From positions 1 to 64,000 of the forward strand of contig JAQXJP010000033.1 of assembly GCA_029008875.1 (NCBI GenBank): a stretch of DNA of 64,000 nucleotides. Direction: 5' to 3'. The stretch comes from Lachnospiraceae bacterium. GTDB taxonomy: Bacteria; Bacillota; Clostridia; Lachnospirales; Lachnospiraceae. The notes under the pieces were generated by a model. That model saw nothing but the letters and a program-made list of their open reading frames with translations. It was not told the DNA's origin and searched no databases. A program made the translations under genes and the position numbers. Below, one piece after another: positions 51,990 to 61,783 of this stretch; the first letter of the stretch is position 1, and every line of letters begins with the position of its first letter.

Positions 51990-54164
51990 CTATTCAACCC
52001 CTCGTTTATAGTGTCCGTTTGTGTATTCCACCGAAGAATCCCGGGGAACACATGAGATATTGCCCTTAGATAAATCGGAGAACAGCTTGCATATCTGCTT
52101 CATCTGCCCTCCACTCTCCACGGTAAAATGAAAAACGTATCGGTTTAACCCAGCCCTCTTCAGTTCCTCAAGATTTTGAAAAAGAAGGGTTGGCAGAGAA
52201 TTATAGATAATATTGTAGCATTCCTCACAGCAATTTTGTACCGGAAACAGTTTGTGATAGCGATCCTCCAGATAATGCAAAGTTCTCTTTTTATCACAGC
52301 CGCATGCGTTGCGATGTACACAGTTTGCCGTTGTCATAAGCGGATAATACCCGTAAATACACATAAAACTTTTCCTGTTGTTGCGCTTTTGAATTTCCTG
52401 CCGATTCAATTCGTAGGGCACGGTATTCCATGCAACGCCCCACTCTTCAAGGGTATCCTCTGCCACATCGTTGTAGGTGTAGAGATTGTGGTCCCCAATC
52501 AGGGGGACACGGGGGAAAAACTGACGGCAGAAGCCGATTTCCTCCAAATTCTTAACAATGATCGCATCCAACTCTAACCGTTTTAGCAAATCAATTTGCC
52601 TGCGGTAGAACTCCGAAGTCTTTTGACGGAAAATACTCGGCATGAGAAGCACCGCTTTTTTCCCGTTTTTCTTTATCCGGGATATATCCTCCTCCAGAGA
52701 GTCCGCAAACACATCATGACGATATGCATCGGCGGAAACGGCGATTGTGTCTGCGAAGTCACAGGACAACACAGCCCACAACTGTTCTCTCTGCTCAATA
52801 ATGATCATGTTGCCAAAGTCACTGCCTTGCTCTTTGAAACCTTCCGTGATGACTTCCTCCATACTCCCGCTTACAGGTTCTGCTTCCCGGTAAAGGCGCT
52901 GCAGGATGCGTCGTTCCATCTCCTCAATTGCCGAGCGGCGCAATTGGTTGAGAGCGCCGTTTGGAATAAAAATATCCCCCTCCGTTTCCACCGACAAATC
53001 CTCAAAAGCAAAGGCGGTATCCTTTGTTTTCTGCAATCTGGCAGAGATGTCCTCCCTGCTCATGGGCTGATTCTTGGCAGATTCCACCGCGGTTCCCTCC
53101 ACGGTAATCCATTCCTCCAAATCCGTGTGCTTCACCTGCAACACGGAGGGTTCTCCCACCTTGAGGAACGCAGCTCCGCGAATCGGCACATATCTTCGAT
53201 TGGGGATATACTCCTTTGCCTCCGATGTGAAGGAAGGCTTCTGATAAGTCACCATATCCTCCCCGTTGTGCCGGTGAAAAAAGGCATCGGTAAATCCACA
53301 GCGATTGCCGTAGGAAGCCAATTTTTCGCGGTCCTCCTTTGTGACATGACAATCGGTAGAATCAAGTAGCATATCCACATACTTGCGGTACATTGCCACA
53401 ACCGAAGCCGCATAGGAAGCCTGCTTCATCCGCCCCTCAATCTTCAGGGAATACACACCGGCATCACGGAATTCCCCCAGATGGTCAATGCCGCAGAAAT
53501 CTTTTAGACTCAGAATATAGCTTTCTTTTTTGACAGTTTTATGCTGCTCATCCCTTACCGTGTAAGGCAGACGGCAGGGTTGGGCACATCGGCCCCGGTT
53601 GCCGCTTCTTCCGCCCAGCAAACTGCTGAAAAGACACTGTCCGGAGTAACTGTAACAAAGTGCTCCATGGACAAATGCCTCTATCTCGATTCCCGTCTCC
53701 TCGTGAATTCGCTTCATTTCCGGGATGGACACTTCCCTTGCCATCACCACTCGGGTAACCCCGTATTGCTGCAGCAGACGCACTCCCTCCACACCCGTCA
53801 CGGTCATCTGAGTGCTGGTGTGAATCGGAAGCTTGGGGAACCAACTGTGGATGCAGCAAAGAGCGCCGAAATCCTGGACCAATACCGCGTCAAGCCCGTG
53901 CTCATAGTATGGTTTCAGATAATCATACAGCTCATCCAATTCTCTGTTTTTCAGCAACGTGTTGACGGTCAGATAGACTTTCACGCCCCGCAGGTGGGCA
54001 TAATCCAACGCCGCAAGCATCTCCTCTTCGGAAAAATTATTGGCATAGGCTCTCGCGCCGAATTTGGTCCCCCCGAGGTAGACGGCATCCGCACCCGCAT
54101 CAATCACCGCTCTCAAAATTTCCATGGATCCGGCCGGAGCCAGAATTTCAAAATCAGGATTCAT
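51990..54164 (-). CDS. U32 family peptidase/RNA hydroxylase-like, with DUF3656
   Basis: 724 residues. The N-terminal U32 barrel has LAPAGSMEILRAVIDAGADAVYLGG and the signature EGRMKQASYAASVV (about 240-255); a DUF3656-type insertion (about 380-480) and a second barrel-like part follow, with clustered cysteines near the C-terminus (CVHRNACGC, CCEECY). U32 members such as RlhA and TrhP hydroxylate RNA with prephenate rather than act as proteases, so an RNA hydroxylase is possible. AAGGAG upstream. Confidence 0.9.
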   Translation of the reverse strand: MNPDFEILAPAGSMEILRAVIDAGADAVYLGGTKFGARAYANNFSEEEMLAALDYAHLRGVKVYLTVNTLLKNRELDELYDYLKPYYEHGLDAVLVQDFGALCCIHSWFPKLPIHTSTQMTVTGVEGVRLLQQYGVTRVVMAREVSIPEMKRIHEETGIEIEAFVHGALCYSYSGQCLFSSLLGGRSGNRGRCAQPCRLPYTVRDEQHKTVKKESYILSLKDFCGIDHLGEFRDAGVYSLKIEGRMKQASYAASVVAMYRKYVDMLLDSTDCHVTKEDREKLASYGNRCGFTDAFFHRHNGEDMVTYQKPSFTSEAKEYIPNRRYVPIRGAAFLKVGEPSVLQVKHTDLEEWITVEGTAVESAKNQPMSREDISARLQKTKDTAFAFEDLSVETEGDIFIPNGALNQLRRSAIEEMERRILQRLYREAEPVSGSMEEVITEGFKEQGSDFGNMIIIEQREQLWAVLSCDFADTIAVSADAYRHDVFADSLEEDISRIKKNGKKAVLLMPSIFRQKTSEFYRRQIDLLKRLELDAIIVKNLEEIGFCRQFFPRVPLIGDHNLYTYNDVAEDTLEEWGVAWNTVPYELNRQEIQKRNNRKSFMCIYGYYPLMTTANCVHRNACGCDKKRTLHYLEDRYHKLFPVQNCCEECYNIIYNSLPTLLFQNLEELKRAGLNRYVFHFTVESGGQMKQICKLFSDLSKGNISCVPRDSSVEYTNGHYKRGVE

Positions 54165-54174
54165 TGTTTCTCCT

Positions 54175-54217
54175 TAAAAAAGAAAGGACAAAAACTACGT
54201 TAGCTTCTGTCCCTTTT
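54175..54217 (-). terminator. candidate terminator between zapA and the U32 gene
   Basis: Imperfect stem (AAAGG-G-ACA / TGTCCTTT, one bulge), a 17-base loop and CTTTTTT on the minus strand. It may attenuate U32-SEDS/PBP expression. The ribosome binding site follows immediately. Confidence 0.55.
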
Positions 54218-54222
54218 GTATC

Positions 54223-54690
54223 TCACTTCTTGGATGTAATATCTGTTGCGGAAGATGTGCCACCACCCTGCGGCTTCTTGGGATCCAGCAAAGTATCTTC
54301 CAGTGTAGCTTCCAGTCTCGCTTTATTCAGCAACAACTCTTTATTCTCAGATTCCAATTCTTTCATGGTCTCCTGCGCATTTTCCACCTTGATCTGCTCG
54401 GCAATCAAATCGTGTTTGAGATCATAGATCTCTTTGTCCTTCATCTCAATGTCATGCTCCAGCTTCTCAATCAGAGCCTTGGCTTTAAAATAGTCATCTG
54501 CGATATTAATCTGAATTAAAGTTCCCTTCATATTCAACGGAAAATGGCGAAAATCCTCAATCGCATCGTACTCTGCGATTTTCTCATTAATATATGCGGC
54601 AACCTTCTGCAGATACTCCGCACCCTCATAACCGCTCAAGGTATACACTTTTCCGTCAATCACAACTTCCGTACTCGTCTTGGCTGACAT
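54223..54690 (-). CDS. zapA: cell division protein ZapA
   Basis: 155 residues from the ATG at 54690 (GGAGG upstream). The N-terminal ZapA domain (TEVVIDGKVYTLSGYEGAEYLQKVAAYINEKI, about 5-40) leads to a long coiled coil (about 65-135) and a Gly/Ser-rich tail. ZapA bundles FtsZ filaments. It is longer than the roughly 85-100-residue Bacillus protein. It has its own promoter and lies 99 bases after ruvB. Confidence 0.92.
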   Translation of the reverse strand: MSAKTSTEVVIDGKVYTLSGYEGAEYLQKVAAYINEKIAEYDAIEDFRHFPLNMKGTLIQINIADDYFKAKALIEKLEHDIEMKDKEIYDLKHDLIAEQIKVENAQETMKELESENKELLLNKARLEATLEDTLLDPKKPQGGGTSSATDITSKK

Positions 54691-54753
54691 AACAACCTCC
54701 AATTTATCGAATTCCTGCGAAACCACAAGATTTTGTATCACAATACACTATAT

Positions 54754-54782
54754 ATAGTAGCATGTCCTTCGATGGATGGCAA
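54754..54782 (-). promoter_or_regulatory. promoter of zapA
   Basis: TTGCCA, 17-base spacer, TACTAT on the minus strand, just after the ruvB stop. Confidence 0.6.
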
Positions 54783-54789
54783 GTTTTTC

Positions 54790-55782
54790 TTAACGTTTTA
54801 TTCCAAAATGTTCGTACGCAAAGTCGGTAGCCACACGACCTTTCGGGGTTCGGTGAATGAATCCGTTCTTCACAAGATAGGGTTCATACACGTCCTCAAT
54901 GGTACCTGCATCCTCCCCAAGGGAGGCTGCCAGAGTGTCCAGCCCAACCGGTCCCCCCTGGAACTTTTCAATGATGGTGAGAAGAATTCCCCTGTCGTTT
55001 TGATCCAGACCGTATTTGTCCACTTCAAGCAAATCCAGCGCAAAGGAAGCCACCTCATAGGTGATAATTCCATCGTATTTCACTTCCGCAAAATCCCGCA
55101 CGCGCTTCAGCAGACGATTGGCAAGGCGGGGTGTTCCTCTGGAACGGCGGGCCATCTCATAAGCCCCCTGCTCGTCGATGGTGATATTCAACCGTGCCGC
55201 GGAGTTGAGTATGATGGTCTTCAATTCCTCCACCGTGTAATACTCCATGTGGCACACTACCCCAAAACGGTCCCGCAGGGGTGCTGAGAGCATACCAGCC
55301 CGGGTGGTGGCACCTACCAGCGTGAATTTCGGCAGATTATAGCGGATGGACTTCATGGTCTCACCCTTGCCAAGTATGATGTCGATGGCGTAGTCCTCCA
55401 TGGCCGGATACAGTACTTCCTCCACCTGACGGTTCAACCGGTGAATCTCATCCACAAACAACACATCCCCATCGGACAAGGTGGTCAGAATTGCCGCCAT
55501 CTCACCCGGTTTTGCAATTGCCGGCCCGGAAGTGATTTTGATGCGGGTTCCCATCTCGTTGGCGATAATCTGCGCCAGGGTTGTCTTGCCGAGGCCCGGA
55601 GGCCCGTAAAACAATACATGGTCCAGTGCTTCCTCTCTTAGCTTTGCAGCTTCAATATATATTTTGATATTGTCCTTTATTTTTTCCTGCCCGATGTATT
55701 CCGCCAGGGACATGGGTCTCAAATTCGACTCAATCCTCTTGTCCTCCTCCTGAATCTGGGTAGAAATCACTCTTTTTTCCAT
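54790..55782 (-). CDS. ruvB: Holliday junction branch-migration helicase RuvB
   Basis: 330 residues. Walker [10 protein letters not shown], Walker B DEIHR, and arginine-finger and winged-helix regions ([23 protein letters not shown]) are present. With RuvA it drives branch migration; the resolving nuclease here is probably RecU. Nineteen bases after ruvA. Confidence 0.98.
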   Translation of the reverse strand: MEKRVISTQIQEEDKRIESNLRPMSLAEYIGQEKIKDNIKIYIEAAKLREEALDHVLFYGPPGLGKTTLAQIIANEMGTRIKITSGPAIAKPGEMAAILTTLSDGDVLFVDEIHRLNRQVEEVLYPAMEDYAIDIILGKGETMKSIRYNLPKFTLVGATTRAGMLSAPLRDRFGVVCHMEYYTVEELKTIILNSAARLNITIDEQGAYEMARRSRGTPRLANRLLKRVRDFAEVKYDGIITYEVASFALDLLEVDKYGLDQNDRGILLTIIEKFQGGPVGLDTLAASLGEDAGTIEDVYEPYLVKNGFIHRTPKGRVATDFAYEHFGIKR

Positions 55783-55801
55783 GGATTACCTCAACTTCCT
55801 A

Positions 55802-56416
55802 TCAGAAAAGCGACATGCTCTTCAGTGCAGCTTTCAGAATTTCTTCCACATCCATATTCTCTGTAATCTCAAGCTTTGAGACAGCCTTCAAACTCTCGGC
55901 GGAGGAATATCCCAGCGCCGTGAGTGCCATAATCGCATCATTCTTCGCGGTGGAATCCAATTTCGGGCCTGCGGCTTCACCCTCATGGGCCAGTTTCTTC
56001 TCGAAGGCATCCTCCAGGGACATCTTATCCTTCAGTTCCAACACCACCCGCTGTGCAGTCTTGCCGCCCACTCCGGGGGCCTTGGATATAGTCTTGGAAT
56101 CACCGGAGAGAATGGCAAAGCGTAAATCGTCCGCGGAAAGGGTGGAAAGAATGGCCATTGCTCCCTTGGGGCCGATTCCACTCACCCCCAGCAGCAATTT
56201 GAACATCTCCAGTTCATCCCGATCCAAAAAGCCATAGAGCATCATCAGATCCTCTCTCAAATACAAATAGGTATGTACTTTAATCTCACTGCCGATCATG
56301 GGCAGCTGTTCCATGGAGAGCCCTGACAGATAAATCATGTAGCCGATGCCGTTCACATCAATCACCACATGGTCCAAATTTCTCTCCACCAATTCACCAC
56401 GAATGTAAGAATACAT
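55802..56416 (-). CDS. ruvA: Holliday junction DNA-binding protein RuvA
   Basis: 204 residues. OB-fold start MYSYIRGELVE, helix-hairpin-helix motifs (LLGVSGIGPKGAM, SKAPGVGGKTAQRV), and the C-terminal domain III (about 155-204) that contacts RuvB. No LexA box is seen near ruvA; it lies inside the proB run. Confidence 0.97.
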   Translation of the reverse strand: MYSYIRGELVERNLDHVVIDVNGIGYMIYLSGLSMEQLPMIGSEIKVHTYLYLREDLMMLYGFLDRDELEMFKLLLGVSGIGPKGAMAILSTLSADDLRFAILSGDSKTISKAPGVGGKTAQRVVLELKDKMSLEDAFEKKLAHEGEAAGPKLDSTAKNDAIMALTALGYSSAESLKAVSKLEITENMDVEEILKAALKSMSLF

Positions 56417-56425
56417 AATCCTCTC

Positions 56426-56947
56426 CTATAATCCTATGCGATCTCCGACACGAAGAACGATCTCCTGGGCAATGATTCCGATGAGAAGCCCCGTCACTGC
56501 ACCGGACAGTAAAAGCACCGGGGCATAGTAAAACACCGAAAGGTTGCTGACAAGAAAGGCTGCCATGAACAGCTGTCCTATATTATGTGCCAGCCCGCCC
56601 GCGATGCTAACGCAAAAGCAATTGATTTTTCCCCATTTCTTGAGTGCAAGCATAACGACGTAACTGAATAGTCCCCCGGCGAGGGAGTAAAGAATGCTGA
56701 ACACATTTCCAAACAAAAATCCGCTGATTACAATGCGAAAAACGGAAATGCCAAGGGCTTCCCATGGCCCGATGCAATACAACACAAAAATCACCACAAT
56801 GTTGGTGAGCCCAAGTTTCACGCCCGGAATTCCAAAATGAAAGGGAATCAATGCCTCTACATAGCTGCAAATCAAGGCTAAAGCCAAAAACAGGCCCATG
56901 TATGCTGTTTTCCGTCGCCGGTTGCCCTTATTGTGCGATTGCGTCAT
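56426..56947 (-). CDS. Gx transporter family / heptaprenyl-diphosphate synthase component I-like membrane protein
   Basis: 173 residues from the ATG at 56947 (GAGGA eight bases upstream), about five membrane helices. PFHFGIPGVKLGLTNIVVIF and the GGLAHNIGQL loop match this family. Despite the old synthase label these are integral membrane proteins resembling ECF S-components, and they often lie with NusG II and ApbE genes of flavin-linked redox systems. It overlaps the NusG II gene by 20 bases. Confidence 0.85.
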   Translation of the reverse strand: MTQSHNKGNRRRKTAYMGLFLALALICSYVEALIPFHFGIPGVKLGLTNIVVIFVLYCIGPWEALGISVFRIVISGFLFGNVFSILYSLAGGLFSYVVMLALKKWGKINCFCVSIAGGLAHNIGQLFMAAFLVSNLSVFYYAPVLLLSGAVTGLLIGIIAQEIVLRVGDRIGL

Positions 56948-57311
56948 ATTCCATATCCTCTGTACCATACACGGCAATCACCAGCTTGTGGGGCAGACAC
57001 ACAATGGTCTCTCCATCTCGGGAGATGCCGCTTTGATGCACGCAAAGCTTATCCGGACAATTTGCATCCGTCACATACGCCCGATGGTCCTTCACCTGTA
57101 CGATATTGTAAAATCTATCGTTTTCCAGGAGTATTTCTTTTTCCACATCCTGGGAAAGTGATATCCGATCAATCACCGTCCCGTCATACTCCACCAGAAT
57201 GTAATCACCCACGGTGCGATGGAACAGACGAAACGCCATCGTGGACAGGATCAGCAAAATGGCAACTATAATCAGAAACAGGATATCCGTTTTACCAATG
57301 CGCCGATTCAT
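56928..57311 (-). CDS. NusG domain II-containing membrane-anchored protein
   Basis: 127 residues: basic N-terminus, one transmembrane segment (about 10-29), then an extracellular NusG II-like beta domain with the conserved ANCPDKLCVHQ (two Cys, about 83-93) and CLPHKLVIAV. The function is unclear. The partner Gx gene overlaps it. ApbE, often linked to these, is 4.5 kb upstream on the other strand. Confidence 0.9.
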   Translation of the reverse strand: MNRRIGKTDILFLIIVAILLILSTMAFRLFHRTVGDYILVEYDGTVIDRISLSQDVEKEILLENDRFYNIVQVKDHRAYVTDANCPDKLCVHQSGISRDGETIVCLPHKLVIAVYGTEDMEYDAIAQ

Positions 57312-57320
57312 CCGATCACC

Positions 57321-58763
57321 TCATGATTCCACAATTTCTCCCAGGTAGTAGAAGCCCTTACACTCCTTTAGTTTTACCTGACAGATGGTTCCGATCAAAT
57401 CCTGTGTTCCCGGGAAATGGACCACCGAATTGTTGTCCAGACGCCCCGTCACCAGGGATGCATCCTGCTCATTCATCTCCTCCACAAGCACGGGCATGAT
57501 TCTGCCCTCCAGTTGCATTGCCTTATCCGAAGAGATCTCCTGCACCAGTTTCAGGAGCCTATCAAAGCGCTCCTTCACCACATCCTCCGGGATCTGCTCC
57601 TCCATGGAAGCCGCAGGTGTTCCGGTGCGCTTGGAATAGATGAAGGTGAATGCGCTATCATAGCGCACTCTGCTCACCACATCCATGGTCTCCTCAAAAT
57701 CCTCCTCAGTCTCCCCCGGAAAGCCCACAATGATATCCGTGGTAATTGCGATATCCGGGATCTCCGCACGAAGCTTGTCCACCAGTTTCAGATAGTGTTC
57801 CTTGTCATAATGGCGATTCATCACCTGAAGCACCCGGGAACTGCCGGATTGCAGAGGCAGATGCATATGGTGACACACCTTGTCACAATCCCGGATTGCA
57901 GCAATCAAATCATCGGACAAATCCTTGGGATGTGAGGTCATAAAACGAATTCTCTTAAGCCCCTCTATTTCGTTGACGGCGCAAAGAAGCTCCGCAAAAC
58001 TGATGGGATTCTCCAGATTTTTCCCATAAGAATTCACATTCTGCCCAAGTAGCATAATCTCGCAGACCCCATCCGCCACAAGTCCTTCAATCTCTCGGAT
58101 GATATCCTTGGGTTCCCGGCTTCTCTCCCGTCCCCGAACGTAAGGAACGATGCAATAACTGCAGAAATTGTTGCACCCAAACATGATATTGACCCCGGAT
58201 TTGAAGGAGAATTTGCGCTTAATCGGAAGATCCTCCACAATCTTGTCCGTGTCCTTCCAGATGTCAATAATCATGGAATCCGACTCCAATGTGCGGCACA
58301 AAAGCTCCGCGAATTTATAAATGTTGTGGGTTCCGAAAATCAAATCCACACAGCGATAACTCTTCTTAATTTTCTCCACCACAACATTCTCCTGCATCAT
58401 ACAACCGCAGAGAGCAATCTTCATGACAGGATTCTTTTTCTTGTAGTTGGACAGATAACCCAGTCGACCGTAAACCTTATTGTTGGCATTTTCCCGCACG
58501 GTACAGGTATTGTAGATCACAAAGTCGGAATGTTCATCCTCCCCCTCCACATAGCCTACCTGCTCCAGGATTCCCACCAATTTCTCGGAATCCCGGGCAT
58601 TCATCTGACAGCCGAAGGTATGGACACAATAGGTCAGATTTCTGCCCAGCTCCGCCTCCTTCTTTGCCACAATCTCCCGGGCTTTCTTCATGTATTCATA
58701 CTGAATTTTTGTCTCCTCTTCTCCGGAGACGGTCACAACTTCAAAATCTCTCATATCCTTCAC
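57321..58763 (-). CDS. miaB: tRNA-2-methylthio-N6-dimethylallyladenosine synthase MiaB
   Basis: 480 residues. A 40-residue N-terminal extension precedes the UPF0004 domain (HTFGCQMNARDSEK, NTCTVRENA, CGCMMQ), the radical SAM motif CNNFCSYC with PYVRGRE, and a TRAM domain (about 415-478). It methylthiolates A37 in tRNAs. The extension is usual in Clostridia and Bacilli. Three bases after proA. Confidence 0.98.
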   Translation of the reverse strand: MKDMRDFEVVTVSGEEETKIQYEYMKKAREIVAKKEAELGRNLTYCVHTFGCQMNARDSEKLVGILEQVGYVEGEDEHSDFVIYNTCTVRENANNKVYGRLGYLSNYKKKNPVMKIALCGCMMQENVVVEKIKKSYRCVDLIFGTHNIYKFAELLCRTLESDSMIIDIWKDTDKIVEDLPIKRKFSFKSGVNIMFGCNNFCSYCIVPYVRGRERSREPKDIIREIEGLVADGVCEIMLLGQNVNSYGKNLENPISFAELLCAVNEIEGLKRIRFMTSHPKDLSDDLIAAIRDCDKVCHHMHLPLQSGSSRVLQVMNRHYDKEHYLKLVDKLRAEIPDIAITTDIIVGFPGETEEDFEETMDVVSRVRYDSAFTFIYSKRTGTPAASMEEQIPEDVVKERFDRLLKLVQEISSDKAMQLEGRIMPVLVEEMNEQDASLVTGRLDNNSVVHFPGTQDLIGTICQVKLKECKGFYYLGEIVES

Positions 58764-58766
58764 TTT

Positions 58767-60026
58767 CTATTTTCGTACTTGCCCGTTTCCATAGATGATG
58801 TATTTGTAGCTGGTCAAAGCTTCCAATCCCATAGGCCCCCTTGCATGCAGTTTCTGGGTGCTGATTCCGATTTCCGCTCCGAAACCGAATTCGTTGCCGT
58901 CGGAAAAACGGGTGGAGGCATTCACGTATACACAGGCGGAATCAATCTGCTCCAGGAATTTCTGGGCCACATCATAATCCTTGGTAATAATGGCCTCGGA
59001 GTGGGAGGTATTGTACTTGTTGATATGTGCAATGGCCTCATCCAGGGATGACACAATCTTGACGGACAGGATATAGTCCAGGTATTCTTTGCCCCAGTCC
59101 TCCTCCGTTGCCTCCTTCACCAGCTCATGCTGCGCTCCAAGATATTCCACGGCGCAGGCATCCCCGCGAAACTCCACATGATGGGGTTCCAATGCATAAT
59201 AGAGAAGTGGAAGAAATTCCTGGGCAATCTTCTCGTGAACCACAATGGATTCACAGGCGTTACACACGCCGATGCGCTGGGTCTTGGCATTCTTAATGAT
59301 ATCGATGGCCATGTCGAAATCCGCATGTTCATCCACATAGATGTGGCAATTTCCGGTTCCGGTCTCGATGACCGGGATGGTGGAGTTTTCCACAACGCTC
59401 CGGATTAATCCGGCGCCACCCCTTGGAATCAACACATCCACATAATCCTTCATCTTCATAAACTGTGTGGTGGTCTCACGGTCCGTAGCTTCAATCATAT
59501 TCAAGGCGTACTCGCTGACCCCGTTTTTTGCGAGAGCACTCTTTAAGGCTTTGACTATTGCCATGTTGGAGTGAATGGCATCCTTGCCACCCTTCAGAAT
59601 CACACAATTGCCGGTCTTAAAGCAAAGGGCAAAAGCGTCCGCTGTGACATTTGGTCGAGCCTCATAAATCATTCCCACAACACCGAGGGGAACCCGGCGC
59701 TTACCGATGATAATTCCGTTTGGCCGCTTTTTCATGGAGAGAACCTCACCGATGGGGTCATCCAGCGCAACAACCTCACGGATTCCGTCAGCCATAGCCA
59801 AAATTCGCTCCGATGTCAGTTTCAAACGGTCTACCAGACCTTCCGGCATATGGTTTTCCACACCTGCGGCAACGTCGATGGCGTTGGCGTCCAGAATCTC
59901 CTGTGAATGGGCAACCAGAGCCTCCGCAGCATCCGTCAAAACCGTATTCTTCAATTCACTGTCCAAATTGCCGATGGCAATTCGGGCCTCATGTGCATTT
60001 TTACATAACAATTCCAATTCCGTCAT
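58767..60026 (-). CDS. proA: gamma-glutamyl phosphate reductase
   Basis: 419 residues from the ATG at 60026 (GAGGTG seven bases upstream). The catalytic Cys is in IGVCNACES, and [18 protein letters not shown] is the NADP-site region. It reduces gamma-glutamyl phosphate to the semialdehyde, step 2 of proline synthesis. It overlaps the 5-formyltetrahydrofolate cyclo-ligase gene by 26 bases. Confidence 0.97.
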   Translation of the reverse strand: MTELELLCKNAHEARIAIGNLDSELKNTVLTDAAEALVAHSQEILDANAIDVAAGVENHMPEGLVDRLKLTSERILAMADGIREVVALDDPIGEVLSMKKRPNGIIIGKRRVPLGVVGMIYEARPNVTADAFALCFKTGNCVILKGGKDAIHSNMAIVKALKSALAKNGVSEYALNMIEATDRETTTQFMKMKDYVDVLIPRGGAGLIRSVVENSTIPVIETGTGNCHIYVDEHADFDMAIDIIKNAKTQRIGVCNACESIVVHEKIAQEFLPLLYYALEPHHVEFRGDACAVEYLGAQHELVKEATEEDWGKEYLDYILSVKIVSSLDEAIAHINKYNTSHSEAIITKDYDVAQKFLEQIDSACVYVNASTRFSDGNEFGFGAEIGISTQKLHARGPMGLEALTSYKYIIYGNGQVRK

Positions 60027-60627
60027 CACAACACACCTCTCTGTTTTCTGTAACGATATAGTTCATTTTCCAGTCGGTTTCCTCTCCGGAAAAATCATCC
60101 ACAACCTGCAATTCGTATCCAATCCCAACGGTCTTTATCGAAATGCCTCCCCCGAACAGGCGGGGAAGATAACGGTCATAGTAACCTTTCCCGTAACCGA
60201 TTCGAAGACCTTTGCCGGAAAAAGCCACACCGGGAGTCAACACACAAACCCTCACGTCGGAATCCGATTGTAGCCGTTCCAGCAACGTAGGAAGAGAAAC
60301 CACACTCTCATCCACTCTGGGTTCCATCACATGAAATGATCCCTCCGCAAGGTTCTGCAAATCATTCACCCGATAAAACTCCATGTCATCCCCGGACACC
60401 TTGGGCAAAAATAAAGCCTTTCCCTCCCGCAAGGCAAAATCCAGTAAAGGGGATAGGTCCGCCTCGCTCCGTATGGCAGAATAGCCTGCGATAATATCGC
60501 TCTCCCGAAAAAGTAAACTTTCCGATAATCTCCGACAAATCTCCCGGGATTTCACCGTCCTTGCCTCCGGGGAAAGAGCGTCTCTTTTTTCCATGACTTC
60601 CCTACGAATTCGGCTTTTTGGCTCCAT
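60001..60627 (-). CDS. 5-formyltetrahydrofolate cyclo-ligase
   Basis: 208 residues from the ATG at 60627 (GGAGA upstream). [16 protein letters not shown] at the start and the substrate motif [15 protein letters not shown] (about 160-174) identify it. It converts 5-formyl-THF to methenyl-THF with ATP. It overlaps both neighbours by 26 bases each, an unusually tight nesting within the proline genes. Confidence 0.93.
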   Translation of the reverse strand: MEPKSRIRREVMEKRDALSPEARTVKSREICRRLSESLLFRESDIIAGYSAIRSEADLSPLLDFALREGKALFLPKVSGDDMEFYRVNDLQNLAEGSFHVMEPRVDESVVSLPTLLERLQSDSDVRVCVLTPGVAFSGKGLRIGYGKGYYDRYLPRLFGGGISIKTVGIGYELQVVDDFSGEETDWKMNYIVTENREVCCDDGIGIVM

Positions 60628-60829
60628 ATTTTTCTCCGAGATTCTCAATCTTGCCATCTTCATTGATCACATCAATATTATTCAGCTGGCTTCGCAGATT
60701 TCCGCGAACGCTGGCCACAAATTCCTTGCGTAACAAGTCCTGTTCCTTTTTCTCTTCCTCCGTCAAGCCTTCCGCTTGGGACTTTCTGTACAATTCGTTA
60801 ATACGGGCAATCTTTTCGTCTGTTATCAT
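60602..60829 (-). CDS. DUF896 (YnzC-like) small protein
   Basis: 75 residues, helical hairpin: ITDEKIARINELYRKSQAEGLTEEEKKEQDLLRKEFV then SVRGNLRSQL. The Bacillus member YnzC lies in an SOS operon, but no link is evident here. It overlaps proB by four bases (ATGA) and the cyclo-ligase gene by 26. Confidence 0.95.
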   Translation of the reverse strand: MITDEKIARINELYRKSQAEGLTEEEKKEQDLLRKEFVASVRGNLRSQLNNIDVINEDGKIENLGEKYGAKKPNS

Positions 60830-61644
60830 CCGATACTCTCCATAATAAAATTCTCAATGTGGAAGTTTGGATTCCCATTGGCGTGAAATTTCGTTCCCAC
60901 GTAATCATCGTCCAAAATATGGTACAGGACTTCCACGTCCTTCCCGTTGGCGATAATCATGTCCGCTCCGGAGTTGGTCGCAATCTTGGCAGCGGTAAGC
61001 TTGGTGGCCATACCGCCGGTTCCCACATTGCTTCCGGTGGAATCTTTTGCCATCTCCAGAATCTTCTCATCGATGCGCTCCACATCGTGGATCAACTGTG
61101 CATCCGGATTCTTGTGGGGATCGTCGGTAAACAATCCGTCAATATCGGACAGGAGAACCAGAAGATCCGCATGGATAAGGCTTGCTACGATTGCTGACAG
61201 GGTATCATTGTCACCAAACTGCATCTCGTATGTACTGACCGTATCATTCTCGTTGACAACCGGAATCACGCCCAGACGAAACAACTCTTCAAAGGCATTT
61301 TGCGCATTTTCCCGTGACACCGGATTGATCATGGTATTTTTGGTCATCAAGATCTGTCCGGCAACATGATTGTATTCGGAAAACAGTTTCTGATAGGTCA
61401 TCATAAGCTTTGCCTGTCCAACTGCGGCGCAAGCCTGCTTTGTGGCAATCTCAGTGGGACGTTTTTCCAGACCGATGGCGCCTTTTCCAACGGCGATCGC
61501 ACCGGAGCTGACCAAACAGACATCATTCCCTCTGTTTCTCAAATCACACAGTGCGCGAACCAGATGTTCCATCTTGTACAAATCCAGCCTTCCTGTCTGT
61601 TCGTGCGTCAGTGAGGACGAACCGATTTTAATTACAATTCTCAT
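60826..61644 (-). CDS. proB: glutamate 5-kinase, without PUA domain
   Basis: 272 residues, covering only the amino-acid kinase domain; the C-terminal PUA domain of longer ProB proteins is missing. KIGSSSLT, VNENDTVS and FGDNDTLSAIVA bind substrate and ATP. It starts proline synthesis. AGAGGA upstream; first in a run of at least nine closely spaced genes down to ruvB. Confidence 0.97.
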   Translation of the reverse strand: MRIVIKIGSSSLTHEQTGRLDLYKMEHLVRALCDLRNRGNDVCLVSSGAIAVGKGAIGLEKRPTEIATKQACAAVGQAKLMMTYQKLFSEYNHVAGQILMTKNTMINPVSRENAQNAFEELFRLGVIPVVNENDTVSTYEMQFGDNDTLSAIVASLIHADLLVLLSDIDGLFTDDPHKNPDAQLIHDVERIDEKILEMAKDSTGSNVGTGGMATKLTAAKIATNSGADMIIANGKDVEVLYHILDDDYVGTKFHANGNPNFHIENFIMESIG

Positions 61645-61685
61645 AGTATTTCCTCTTGCTTTTGTTCTATTTCATAATCCTTTTA

Positions 61686-61714
61686 ACAATAACACATCTA
61701 CCGTTAAAATACAA
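61686..61714 (-). promoter_or_regulatory. candidate promoter of proB run
   Basis: TTGTAT, 17-base spacer, TATTGT on the minus strand, about 40 bases before proB. Weak match. Confidence 0.4.
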
Positions 61715-61725
61715 AGGAAAATCGG

Positions 61726-61754
61726 TTGTCCCTGTTTTTTGAATGTGCTATTGT
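61726..61754 (+). promoter_or_regulatory. candidate promoter of apbE
   Basis: TTGTCC, 17-base spacer, TATTGT on the plus strand, about 30 bases before apbE; divergent from the proB candidate. Confidence 0.45.
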
Positions 61755-61783
61755 AATATATATCATTCGAAAAGAGATGAATC

